Of a stretch of 64,000 bases of DNA, positions 51,241 through 60,913 are shown piece after piece; position 1 is the stretch's first letter; each line of letters starts with the position of its first letter. The position numbers and the translations under genes are program-made. This stretch comes from Agapetus fuscipes (lineage: Eukaryota; Arthropoda; Insecta; Trichoptera; Glossosomatidae): NCBI GenBank assembly GCA_951799405.1, contig OX637343.1, positions 16,284,524-16,348,523 of the forward strand. Direction: 5' to 3'. The notes below the pieces were generated by a model that had not been told where the DNA came from, did no database searches, and saw only the letters and a list, made by a program, of their open reading frames with translations.

Positions 51241-52739
51241 AAGCCTGATAGATAGATAGATTAAATTGTCCTTCTAAAACCAAATTAATCTCAATGATAC
51301 ATTAATTGTATTAGTATATTACATGAAAGGTATTTTTTTCAAAAATCAAATGATTTTTTTCTGAGATGAAAGCACCAAAAATAGGATGAACGAAAGACAA
51401 ATTTTGTAATTGACTTAAAGGTTAAAACACCTATTGAAGCCGAAATATAAAATAATTGAATGCAAAATATTTTACATCTTTGTACAAAAAGGCATGTACC
51501 TGTGTGTGTACATAATATTACATTGAAAATCTCTAATAATCTACCATTTTTTTGATAAGTTAGTCCTTTACTGCTTTTTTTATATCGTAGAATATCTAAA
51601 ATATTTTTTTTAGAAATTAATAACCTAACACTTTTCTCTAAGTTCCATAATATTACACTAAGAGAATTTTCAATGCATCATGATTTCAACAAGGCGCCTT
51701 AAAGTAGTTTATTTTCAAAATATACATTCCGCACGTTTAATAATAAAGAACATTAACTCAAAAAACAAGAATGTTGGGAAATCACGTTTGAAGTTCAGAC
51801 AACCAGTACAACTTGTATGGGATGAAAAAGGCGACCGATGTTTTATCTTGGTCATATTCGTCCAAACTGAACGGCTGTCGCATTTTACCTATTCTTCTCG
51901 CATTGTTCTTGCGTTTTATTACAAAATCTCGATTTTCCAAATTTTCGAAATATTTATCTTTATTATTAAGCGTGCGATTTGATTTATACATTTTTAAGTC
52001 TATTGCCGATACTCGATTCGAAATCTAAACTTATCAGAAATGATAGCTCACGTTCTGAAAGGCCTGCACAATTTGCTGATGTATAAATTCCCACATAAAA
52101 AGCACAATACACTTGTAAAATATTTTGCGCATTAAGTGGGAGGTGCTTATTTCGCTCAGAGTCTGAAGTATCGAGGTAAAACGCGGGAGGGTGAGATTTT
52201 ACTTTGGAGGATTGCAAAGAGGCTGTTTTCATCTTTGGTAGGCTTTTTATTGGAGCCTTTGATGAGACCACCCTCGCTTTGAATAATAAAAAAAAATGTA
52301 TATAAATATGAGATGTTTTATTTGATTTTTCTTATGCAAAAAAAATCAATGTACAGTAAACCTGTAACGTGACGATGTGAGGATTCAAGATTTATTATTG
52401 TGTGCGTGTTTTTGAAATTGTAAAATATATACAGATAAATAAAAATCCTTCTTTTTTCAAATTTTGTTTTGTTATTGTATTAGTGCAATGTCTATAAAAT
52501 TGAAAAAAAAATACATGTTTAAAAAAAAATCCCTTTCACACATTCGGAATATGCTTAAGCGTATTTCCTGAATCTAATGGTAACTTTTAATTTATGTAGG
52601 ATGAAGAAAGAAAGCAAGATATTAAATTGTAAGAAAAGAGGAAAAAATAGAATGGTTTTTTTTTTCATGATTTGTAAGGTAAAGTGCTTAAAACAGCTAA
52701 GTTTCATCGCATATTTGTATGGTGATTAATTTTGTAAAA
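51241..52739. other. No recognised gene
   Basis: 1.5 kb of AT-rich sequence. Frames around 51680-52271 overlap on both strands and show no domain. No repeat identified. Confidence 0.45.
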
Positions 52740-52835
52740 AAAATATTTTATTGAAGCAAAACACACAATTTTAATTCCCTTTGAATTTTTGTTTTGGCTC
52801 CAACTAGGCATCTTCAGGTGAAGTAATGTACTTTT
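52740..52835 (-). mobile_element. PLE-HH remnant
   Basis: Minus: CACCTGAAGATGCCTAGTTG, then AGCCAAAACAAAAATTC. Core CTGAAGA and the extra T are kept; stem II and GAAA are damaged; stem I no longer pairs. Confidence 0.4.
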
Positions 52836-52989
52836 TGTTTCAGTAGAATACTATTTTTTCTTTGATTTTTCACATAATGAGCTTGTCAAATTAAATTCTG
52901 TCAGTTTGGTACGCGAATCCAATTAAAACTTGGAAGCTACAGAAAAAAAAAACAAAATTAAAGGGAAACGAGGTCTTATTTTTGGAACA

Positions 52990-53270
52990 ATAATTATTGC
53001 CCTTTTTGTGACGCTATAATTAAACAATTATTACGTTGAAGAGTTCCAATTTTGAAAAAGCGGAAACAAATGAAGGCGCGTCAGCTGTCAGCGTGACGGA
53101 CAGAGCTTTTCGCCGGGCGCTCCTGCCGGAAGCGGAAACGGATTTGAAATTCGCAAAGCCTTGGAGCTTTTTTGGCTGTTGCCTGTCTTTCTTTTTTACT
53201 CTGCCAGATTGCGGACTCGCCCCGGCAATTGTTATCATTATTTAAGATGTGCTTTTTGCCCGGAAATAAG
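52990..53270. other. GC-richer patch, unassigned
   Basis: AAGCGGAAACAAATGAAGGC to CCCCGGCAATTG has many CpGs. Two opposite frames of about 70 codons exist, neither recognisable. Confidence 0.35.
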
Positions 53271-53344
53271 ATTCGGTTAAAAGAGAAAAATGCTTTTGCT
53301 CTCTTCTAGAAACATAATTATACGAACTTTAAAATGTTGTTATA

Positions 53345-53555
53345 ATGTCGGTGTAATGGCCGCGGGGATCAAGACAGGTTATTTGGAACCGGATAACGCT
53401 GGTTCGAATCCCGCGACAATAACTTCGACCCTGGTTCAACAGATGCCGTTGCATGCACACAAGCTTCTGCTTTCGCATTAAGACAGCTGGCCAGGCAAAA
53501 TAGGTTGGTTGATTGCATTCGTTTCCACAAATCTATTTCTTTAAAAAAAAAAAAT
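53345..53555 (+). mobile_element. SINE-C with head and poly(A)
   Basis: Head GTAATGGCCGCGGGGATCAA and B box GGTTCGAATCCC (53400), CGACCCTGGTTCAACAGATG, GCTGGCCAGGCAAAATAGG, ending in (A)12 at 53538. The tRNA-like part has the long variable region of Leu/Ser-type tRNAs. Confidence 0.75.
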
Positions 53556-53559
53556 ACCA

Positions 53560-53882
53560 AGTTTTTTTTTCACAAATCCTGTGTGGGAGACTTCCTAGAT
53601 TTAAGAGACTCTAGGGGTCTATAACACTTGTTTTAGTGCCACAGATGGGTTGTTTTCGAGCTTGGTCGTTGCTACAAAGCTCCAATATTAAAAAAAGACT
53701 ACGTTGCTGTAAGGCTGGATGAACCTTTAGTGACCGGTTTTATAAATTGTTCAACCCAGCAAAGAGCATTTTTGAAAATATAAATGGAAAATATGTTGTG
53801 CTCTACCGGTATTTGAACCCACAACCTTCTATTTACGAGTCCGAAGTGTTGCCACTGGACTACGAACTGGTCAAATTTTTCC
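53560..53882 (-). mobile_element. SINE-B2, second copy
   Basis: T-run, CAAATCCTGTGTGGGAGACT, CTCTAGGGGTCTATAACACT, then from CGAGCTTGGTCGTTGC the SINE-B body and head (CCACTGGACTACGAACTGG). It lies right after the poly(A) of SINE-C. Confidence 0.8.
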
Positions 53883-54034
53883 TATTTAAATGGAGTCAGA
53901 TTTTTTTTGCACTCAATATACCTTTGCAACTTAAATTAAAGTGAAAAAGTCTCGGTTACAATTACTCTTTTATAATTTAAAACTCAAAGCACAAAAACGC
54001 AAATAAGCTGCACGTAAGTTGGAACTTTTAATCG

Positions 54035-54295
54035 AATGGTAAAAAGTATGTATAGAGAGGTAGCGTGAAAGGAAAAAGAGGTAATAGACGACCGAGAAAA
54101 GTATGGAGTGATCAGATTGAGGAGGTTGTGAAAGAATGGGATGTACAAAGCGAGCGCAAAAGAAGAGAATGCATGAAAAAGGGGATGGATATGAATAAAT
54201 TGAAAGAGGTATGTAAGGATGGGAAGAAATGGAGGCAGCTCTGTAGAGGCTTTGGCCACCCCTAGCGGAATGGTGACAGAGTTACAGTTACATTA
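54035..54295 (+). mobile_element. RTE-G LINE end with (GTTACA)n tail
   Basis: KGKRGNRRPRKVWSDQIEEV, then ERKRRECMKKGMDMNKLKEV, CKDGKKWRQLCRGFGHP, stop (54265). UTR CGGAATGGTGACAGAG, tail AGTTACAGTTACA. Same subfamily as 5.07 and 25.24 kb. Confidence 0.8.
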
Positions 54296-55539
54296 GATTT
54301 CGTTCATCGATATGTTAATTTATTATTTAGAATTTTAAATATTCCTGTATTAATCATAATATATTATGGAATCATGTCAAACGATATTGTAATTTAATTA
54401 AATATAAATTAAACATGACATGCTATTGAAAATACATTGTATTTGACCCATATAATATTGTAAAATTTAAAAAATACGAAAATTAATTTCATTTTTTCAG
54501 TTATTTTCAGGCATTTATTATTTATATTTAGTTAAAAATACGCCGTATTTTTTATCAACTTAAATTACTTACTTTAACTTTTTCAGGTTCTTCATTTACA
54601 GAGTGAGAATTCATTTTTAAATATTCATTATAATTTTTTTTTATGAAAAACGCAGTTGTTAAACATGTTGTCACAGTAAATTTATATTTAACAATTCAGG
54701 CAATTTAACACAAATAAGCTGTGAAAATTAATTTATGCCTTTAATCAAAAAATAGTTTTAATGAAAATTCAACTTTTTTTATTAACAATGAAATATGACG
54801 GAATATTTTGACAGCGCTTAAGCGTTGGTTAATATACCTGTCGACCTTACTTACCTAAGTGCTAGTTTTTGGAGCGCTTGAGCGCTATTTTTACCATAAG
54901 TATTGTTCTTGAAATGAATTTCCCCAATCTAAGCGCTAGTTTGCCCTTAAGTTTGTGCCAGTTTTGATCGTGAATACGGGGGTAAGACTGACAAAACGGG
55001 GAAAATGTAAATAATCCAGCTGCTAAAACACTTTTTTCAAAATATTTTACAAACAACATGTTATGAACTTTTGTTTTGCGCAAAACAATCATTAATTACT
55101 CATCTCGAATTTCCCCAATTACAAAAAAATTAATGAAACCACAATGTCTGGTACAAAACACATAAAACTCTTACAAGTATATCCCCTTTACATTCAGATG
55201 ATAACAAGGCCTTAGTTCCACCACCCATGTAAACATATTTTTTGTCTCGACGTGGGAAAAACAAGCCCCGGGCCCAAACGAAATCAAATAGTGAATCGAC
55301 ACAAATAAGATATATAAAAGCCGACATCAGGTTCAATACAAGGCATCCCTTCCTCCTTTATATCACCCTCCCATAGTTTTTCTTTCCTTTCTGACATACC
55401 TGTGTGTGTATGTTTTTGTTTTTTTTTGTACTGGTTGATGGAAAACTTACGTGGTGAAAATTGTAAGTTGATTTTAAAAGTTTTGATTTTTTTTGTAGTT
55501 GTAAACTGAAGATAGTGAAAGGTGTTATTATCATATATA
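54296..55539. other. No recognised gene
   Basis: AT-rich, with a repeated GCGCTTAAGCG / GCGCTTGAGCGC word at 54814 and 54871. Frames 54862-55336 (minus) lack motifs. Confidence 0.45.
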
Positions 55540-55897
55540 TTAAATCAAATCGGTCACCAAAGGTCCATCCAGCCTTACAGCAACTTGGTCTTGCTTGAGA
55601 ATTGGTGCTTTGTAGCGACGACGACCAAGCTCGTAAAATGGTCGATAGCTCAATTGGTAGAATGCTTGCACTCCATGCCGAGAGTGGCAAGGGTTCGATC
55701 TCAAGGTTAACTCGCCTTCACAAGAAATGAGAACCAGCCCCCCAGGGAGCTGGGACACCCCCACTTCAACTGAAAGTGGTTGGTGTGAGGCTGGCCCCCT
55801 TACCCGTAAATTAAATAGGTCCCGAATCGCCACATGCGACCCCTTCGGGGATAGCGCAGGCAAGAACTTACACTATATGTGTAGCTTAGTTGCATTA
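55540..55897 (+). mobile_element. AB composite SINE, 5'-truncated
   Basis: SINE-B body from TCGGTCACCAAAGGTCCATC to CGACCAAGCTCGTAAAATGG, joined at 55637 to a complete SINE-A head GTCGATAGCTCAATTGGTAG and body to GTGTAGCTTAGTTGCATT. The second pol III promoter is complete (B box GGTTCGATC). Confidence 0.85.
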
Positions 55898-56002
55898 TAA
55901 ACAGATTTAGGTACGTATGTTTGTCCTGTTTGGACTCCTAAATTACTGAACAGATTGCAATGAATTTTACATGACCTATTTTGTTCATGTCAACTTATGT
56001 TT

Positions 56003-56486
56003 TTGTGTAAAGTAACTTCTTGCCTGCGTTATCCCCGAAGGAGTCACATGCGGCGCTTCGGGACCTATTTATTTTTACAGGTAAGGGGGCCGGCCTCACA
56101 CCAACCACTTTCAGTTGAAGTTGGGGTTTTCCAGCTCCCGGGGGGGCTGGTTCTCATTTCTTGTGAAGGCTGAGTACACCTTTGAGATCGAACCCTTGCT
56201 CTCGGCATAGAATGCAAGCATTCTACCAATTGAGCTATCGACCTTTTTACGAGCTTGATCGTCGTCGCTACAAAGCGCCAATTCTCAAGCAAGACCCAGT
56301 TGCTGTAAGGCTGGATGGACCTTTGGTGACCGGTCATTGGTAAAGGTTTTACGAATTTTTCAACCCAGCGAAGAGCAAATTTTAAAATATAAACGGTTTA
56401 TTTTTTGTGCTCCGCCGGGAATCGAACCCACAACCTTCCCATTCAGAGTCCGCAGTGTTACCACTGAGCTACGGACCGGTCCTATG
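56003..56486 (-). mobile_element. AB composite SINE, full length
   Basis: Minus strand: SINE-B head from about 56482 (GGACCGGTCCGTAGCTCAGT), body, junction TCAAGCTCGTAAAAAGG at about 56250, then SINE-A head and body to the left end. Two tRNA-like heads lie about 235 bp apart in one unit. The anticodon-side word AATGCTTGCATTCTATGCC is kept. Confidence 0.85.
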
Positions 56487-56967
56487 TCATTACTAAAAAA
56501 AAACTGAATGCTTAAGTATTATAAAAAAGGTTTTTCTATATATATTTCAGACTTAAAGATGAAAAAATAAATTGAATTTTGTAAAAAGCCATTTATCTTT
56601 AATATATTCCATAAAACACATTTCCTCAGTTACGCAACACTCAAATAAAAATCCTTCATCTTTCATTCATCATTAGGTACGTTTGTTTCTTTCAGATTTT
56701 CTGCCAAAGCCCTTTATGTACCTACCCGAAGTACTTAAGTAAAAAAACACGTTTAAACTCAACAATAGGGATTACAACGAAAACACAAAAAGGTTTTCTA
56801 TTGAGCGTTTAAATTTCTATGCATTATTTAGTTCAACTTATACTCAAGCTTGAAAGTAAGATTTTTATTTGAAGTCAGAAACTTGTCATTTTTTGTCTCA
56901 AAAATCTACAAGACTAAGACAGCGCTTCTAAAGAATGCTTAAGTCAGTTGATAAAAAAAACTAAGGT
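56487..56967. other. No recognised gene
   Basis: AT-rich, nothing assigned. Confidence 0.45.
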
Positions 56968-57597
56968 TCACGTATAGTGTAACTTCTGGCCTGCGTTATC
57001 CTCGAAGGGGTCCCATGTGGCGATTCGGGACCTATTTATTTTTACGGGGAAAGGGACCGGCCTTATACCAATCACTTTCAGTTGAAGTGGGGGTTTTCTA
57101 GCTCTCGGGGGGGCTGGTTCTCATTTCTTGGGAAGGCTGAGTAAGCCTTAGGATCGAACCCTTGCTCTCGGCATTGAATGCAAGCATTCTACCAATTGAG
57201 CTATCAACATTTTTACGAGCTTGGTCGTCGCTGTAGAAAGCGTCAATTCTCAAGCAAGACCCAGTTGCTGTAAGGCTGGATGGAACTTTGGTGACCGGTC
57301 ATTGGTAAAGGTTTATGAATTTTTCGGGCCAGCGAAGAGCAAATTTGAAAATATAAATGGTATATTTTTTGTGCAGATTGGTTGTGCAGTGGTGGCAGAT
57401 TGTTGTGCAGTGGGAATGTGGGACTGGAGGAGGAAGACGTTGGATAGACAGCGCTGGCAGCGGTTGCTGAGGGAGGCCAAGACCCACCCCGGGTTATCGT
57501 GCCAATGATGATGATGATGATATTTTTTGTGCTCCGCCAGGATTCGAACCCGCAACCTTCCATTCAGAGTCCGAAGTGAACTACGGACCGGGCATAA
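56968..57597 (-). mobile_element. AB composite SINE, interrupted by a LINE end
   Basis: SINE-A part 56968-57207, junction CATTTTTACGAGCTTGG, SINE-B body to 57374, insert 57375-57519, then SINE-B head to ACGGACCGGGC at 57592 (a small deletion removes GTTGCCACTG). Confidence 0.85.
57375..57519 (+). mobile_element. LINE 3' fragment with (ATG)n tail and 13 bp duplication
   Basis: 145 bp insert. The coding end reads DWRRKTLDRQRWQRLLREAK, THPGLSCQ, stop, then (ATG)5. ATATTTTTTGTGC occurs at 57362-57374 and 57520-57532. The D-R-x-R-W-x-x-L-L-x-x-A-K-T-H-x-G-L pattern is common at non-LTR retrotransposon C-termini and differs from the other families here. Confidence 0.8.
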
Positions 57598-57850
57598 TAA
57601 CTTACTTAATAGAATGTTTGCATTATATGCCAATAACTCGGGTTCATTTCCCACCGAGGACTTCCTAAATAATACTTTTAAAAATGCCAACAAAAAAATA
57701 ATTCGGCAAGGCTTACTAAACATTCACAAGATGTGAACCAGCTCTGTTACCACTTCAACTGAAGTGGAAAATGTAAGGCTGGTTCCCTTTACTGTAAAAC
57801 AAATAGATTCTATACGTCAATCGCAAACCCTTAAAGAACATGTCAGTATA
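57598..57850 (+). mobile_element. SINE-A, degraded
   Basis: Head remnant TTAATAGAATGTTTGCATT, B box GGGTTCATTTCCC, CCACTTCAACTGAAGTGG, and a much changed end. Confidence 0.65.
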
Positions 57851-57859
57851 AAGTTTGTA

Positions 57860-58265
57860 TTATTATGATTTTATCAGGGCTCTTTTTTATTTAACTGCCA
57901 TTTATTTATTTAACAAGATTTATTTCGCACAATAACGGTTTACAATGTACTGATTACTTTTCTTACTCTGCTTATACCAATTTCGCGTCACAATGTTTCA
58001 AGCGACTCAACTCTCCACACAATTGCGGCTCATATTTAAACCGTTTCAGACGTTTCTCGTGTATTCCAGATTTTTTTTATATTGGATTGCTCCACACACA
58101 CACACACAATCGGCGTGCTTAGGCTCACGTACCAACATTTCCATAATGGATCATAACAGAGCAGTCTACCACCTTCCATTTCACCATTATACTAGCTGTT
58201 TGACACTACTCCAGTTAAGCACACCAGCAAGCTACGTGCCTAGGTACATGTACGCACAAGCTCAT
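57860..58265 (+). mobile_element. LTR-L repeat, longest copy
   Basis: ATGATTTTATCAGGGCTC at the left, GGTTTACAATGTACTGATTA, TTCAAGCGACTCAACTCTCC, a (CA)8 at 58093-58109, GTACCAACATTTCCATAATG, ending near TACATGTACGCACAAGC. It supports an LTR-like unit of about 400 bp. Confidence 0.55.
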
Positions 58266-58282
58266 GGTTCGTAACTCTATAT

Positions 58283-58727
58283 ATCGACGGTTAAATGGAA
58301 GTAGGGCGTAAGCGACATTTTGGTCAAAAATGAGTTATGAATGCTATCCTACATAAAATTTTCCGCACTTTCTAATGCGCTAACTCCCATAGCTCTAAGA
58401 TGATTTTTTTTTGTTATTTATGCCCAAGAAAACAACTGCGTTTTCGAAGCATGTTTTTTTTGTGTAACCGACAAGATTTTGGACTTTTTTTTCCTAAATG
58501 CGCTTGTGACATAAAAAACATCGTAAAACATCGTTAAACCACATTAATAAAAATGCCAATAAATGCCTTAATTTTGTTTATTTTAGAGCTGTTTTGATTA
58601 TAACGATTTGATAAAAATAAAAAAAATGTAGGTATGCGATTTTTCTGCAATCTCAAACTTTAAACTGCTCTCCTGCACAATTTAGTTTTTGTCGCTGATG
58701 CCCTATTACATTTTAACCGTTGATATG
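58283..58727. mobile_element. MITE-2, full length, reverse
   Basis: TATCGACGGTTAAATGG at the left and AACCGTTGATAT at the right. The interior is the reverse complement of 37.3 kb (AATGCGCTAACTCCCATAGC, AAACTGCTCTCCTGCAC). Confidence 0.8.
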
Positions 58728-59104
58728 TGCACCTTTATTAGGTTTTTTTGTTGTTGTTCGTATTGTTGCGTATTCACGTATTTTTTTACTCGAAGTTCAA
58801 GTTAAGGGGGTGAATAGGGGTCGGGGGAGGGGGGCGGAGCTTTCATAGCCATCGAACCTCCAAAGCATAAAGAGAAATAAATTATGCAACGCTTTGTAAC
58901 TGCCTAGAGTGCTCCCGTGGAGAGTTGCAGGGAAAAAAGTTAGATTGAATCTACGCCGGATGGGGGAGGAGGGACAAAGTTTGTTCGCTCCCTTTCTCAG
59001 GAAAAAAAGGCTCTCGAGGAGTCAATTTAAATCGAGACTACACCGGTAATGCCTTAATCTGTACGCTAGAAAAATGTAAAACAACACTTGAAGCAGCAAT
59101 ATTT
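58728..59104. other. No gene; G-rich patch
   Basis: GGGGTCGGGGGAGGGGGGCG at 58818-58837 could form a G-quadruplex on the plus strand; no repeat identified. Confidence 0.45.
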
Positions 59105-59745
59105 ATGTATTGTTGTGTTTTTGGGTTCGGAAAGTCTCTAAATTAAAACATACAGGTCTTCTTTCAGGATCTTCACTTTCACTTAATTTATTTTTACAAT
59201 TTATATTTATTTTTAACACGTTTAGCAACTCAAATTTATTTTCACAGTTCGGCACCGGACACACTCTTCAATCAAAGGCGACTATCTATCTGTTCTGCTT
59301 TATCCAACATTGCGCCTTATATACTGTAGTGACATAAGTCTCTAGGGACCAATTTGCCAGCCAACTCTCGAACGTTATACCGGCTTCAAGAGTACAAAAG
59401 GGATTATTTTTTTTCTAGATTTCTTAAGCTTATAATTATTGCTACCTACGATGTACACCTATATTAATCTACTTTTGACATAGCACTATAATAATTATTA
59501 CTACCTATGATGTACACCTCGAACGACGAAGAGAAGTGTAGGGCGACCACAGTTGAGATGGAAGGATGACCTGAACCGGCATGCTGGCGCGACCTGGACG
59601 CAGATTGCACAAGACAGGTCGATATGGAAACAGATGGAGGAGGCCTTCGTCCAGGAGTGGACGGAAATGGGCTAAAGAAGAAGAAGAAGAAGAAGATGAT
59701 GTACACCAATATTAATCTACTATTTACATAACAGTATATTCAAGA
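59105..59745 (+). repeat. LTR-2, possible solo LTR, with LINE insert
   Basis: TGTTGTGTTTTTGGGTTCGG at the left, GTCTTCTTTCAGGATC, ending ACTATTTACATAACAG. ATAATTATTRCTACCTA followed by GATGTACACC is tandemly duplicated (59432, 59490) before the LINE insertion. Confidence 0.45.
59519..59695 (+). mobile_element. RTE-like LINE end with (AAG)n tail and 12 bp duplication
   Basis: One frame reads RSVGRPQLRWKDDLNRHAGA, TWTQIAQDRSIWKQMEEAFV, QEWTEMG, stop, then (AAG)6. G-R-P-x-x-R-W-x-D-D-L and the D-R-x-x-W-x-x-x-E-E-A-F-x-Q-x-W-T-E end are diagnostic of a widespread RTE-type LINE. ATGATGTACACC flanks it at 59507-59518 and 59696-59707. Confidence 0.85.
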
Positions 59746-59904
59746 AAACGGTGTTAAGCAAAAAGCATATAAATTTGCATTTTGTAATACATTGGACCCA
59801 ATTATATATTATATTTGAAACATGAAAAGAAGACACTGTTTATTACTGCTGATATTCTTACATTTAGTAAATTGGCCATTACACATATTTTGAAAATATT
59901 ATCA

Positions 59905-60128
59905 TCGTGAAATGGCGGTTGATTTGTAATGTTGGCGGCTAGGGTTTATTAAAGTGAAGGACGGCAAGAGTTGCAGAGTGTATATCCATTTGAGATTTGG
60001 TTTTTATGTTGTAGGCTCACATGAGGCATGTGCAAGCGCAAATTTGCACATATCTGGTTGTGGAAATGCATGTAATGTGAATCTTCAATGTAACATATCT
60101 TTACAACTTAGATTAGATTAGATTAGTG
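59905..60128 (+). mobile_element. RTE-T LINE end with large internal deletion
   Basis: GAAATGGCGGTTGATTTGTA and GTTGGCGGCTAGGG (ORF end, second subfamily) jump directly to GAAGGACGGCAAGAGTTGC in mid T-module, losing the UTR and about 80 bp. Tail (GATTA)n. Confidence 0.8.
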
Positions 60129-60149
60129 CAATTTCAAGTATTTTCATAA

Positions 60150-60290
60150 GTTCAGTCGATAGCTCAGTTGGTAGAGTGCATGCATTCCATGCCGTGAGCT
60201 CGGGTTCGAATCCCACCGAGAGTGTCAGAAATGACTTTTCGTTTCAGTGTTGATTTCAAACCCCAAAATAAAATACCTTAGAATACTTTT
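60150..60290 (+). mobile_element. SINE-A head, best preserved
   Basis: GTCGATAGCTCAGTTGGTAG and GGGTTCGAATCCC are intact A and B boxes. The copy stops at AAAATAAAATACC just before the PLE-HH foldback. Confidence 0.8.
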
Positions 60291-60322
60291 ATTTAAAAAA
60301 TGTATATTAACAAACATTTGAA

Positions 60323-60636
60323 GTTTTGACAATTATATTAATTTTAAAACTAAATAAATTTCAAAACTTAATTTAACTCGGATATTTCACGAACCGTTTA
60401 GAGAGAACTTATATAATTCTCGATGTTTCGTCGGTGACGTAGGCAACGCCTTCAGGAGAACATCCTCTCTGCACGACGACTGAGGATGAACTGGATCGAC
60501 TGAGGATGACGACGTTGGCTACGTCGCCGACGAAACGTCGAGAATGATGTAAGTTCTCTCTAAACGGTTCGTGAAATATCCGAGTTAAATTAAGTTTCGA
60601 AATTTATTTAGTTTAAAATTAATATAATTGTCAAAA
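60323..60636. mobile_element. PLE-HH foldback, third family
   Basis: The arms TTTTGACAATTATATTAATT and mirror enclose GATATTTCACGAACCGTTTA on both sides. The central part differs: the left side has one hammerhead-like motif, the right side carries a duplicated GACTGAGGATG word and a long CGACGT / ACGTCG stem. Confidence 0.75.
60417..60460 (-). ncRNA. Hammerhead-like motif, third family
   Basis: Minus: TTCTC / GAGAA stem I (five pairs), CTGAAGG (A9 changed to G), GTTG / CGAC stem II, GAAA, short stem III, C. The right-arm partner (about 60503-60547) has CTGAGGA and GAAA but no pairing stem I. Confidence 0.45.
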
Positions 60637-60806
60637 TGTCAAACGACCGTAAGTCTAACTTAAGCCTTACTATTTGAAGTTTATTCGAAAGTGGTAAGTA
60701 CGAAAATCGTTTGAAGTTCTGATAATAAATTGACCTTAAACAAATTAAAAATAATGATAAAGGAAAAACAGTTTTGTTTTCGATTACGTGAGTATATTTT
60801 TATAAA

Positions 60807-60848
60807 CCACAACCGGTTTCGCAAACATCCGTTCGCATCATCAGGTGG
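60807..60848 (-). ncRNA. Hammerhead-like motif, left arm
   Basis: Mirror image of 60872-60913 with the same stems and cores. Confidence 0.65.
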
Positions 60849-60871
60849 ATAAATTAATACTATTAATTTAT

Positions 60872-60913
60872 CCACCTGATGATGCGAACGGATGTTTGCG
60901 AAACCGGTTGTGG
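60872..60913 (+). ncRNA. Hammerhead-like motif, best example
   Basis: Stem I CCAC / GTGG, CTGATGA, extra T, stem II GCGAAC-GGAT-GTTTGC (six pairs including one G-T), GAAA, ACCGGT as a minimal stem III, T at the cleavage position. Such very short stem III forms are thought to act as dimers. Confidence 0.7.

Noticed and set aside
51680..52271. Cluster of 70-100 codon frames on both strands
   Set aside because: Mutually overlapping frames in AT-rich sequence with no domain signals.
53020..53245. Opposed 69- and 72-codon frames in a GC-richer patch
   Set aside because: Long frames on both strands follow from base composition; neither protein is recognisable.
53395..53420. Leu/Ser tRNA gene
   Set aside because: Only the B box and part of the D side are kept; a SINE-C body and poly(A) follow.
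60155..60225. Functional tRNA gene
   Set aside because: A and B boxes are intact but the anticodon arm does not fold with a 7-base loop, and the sequence continues into the SINE-A body found in many copies.
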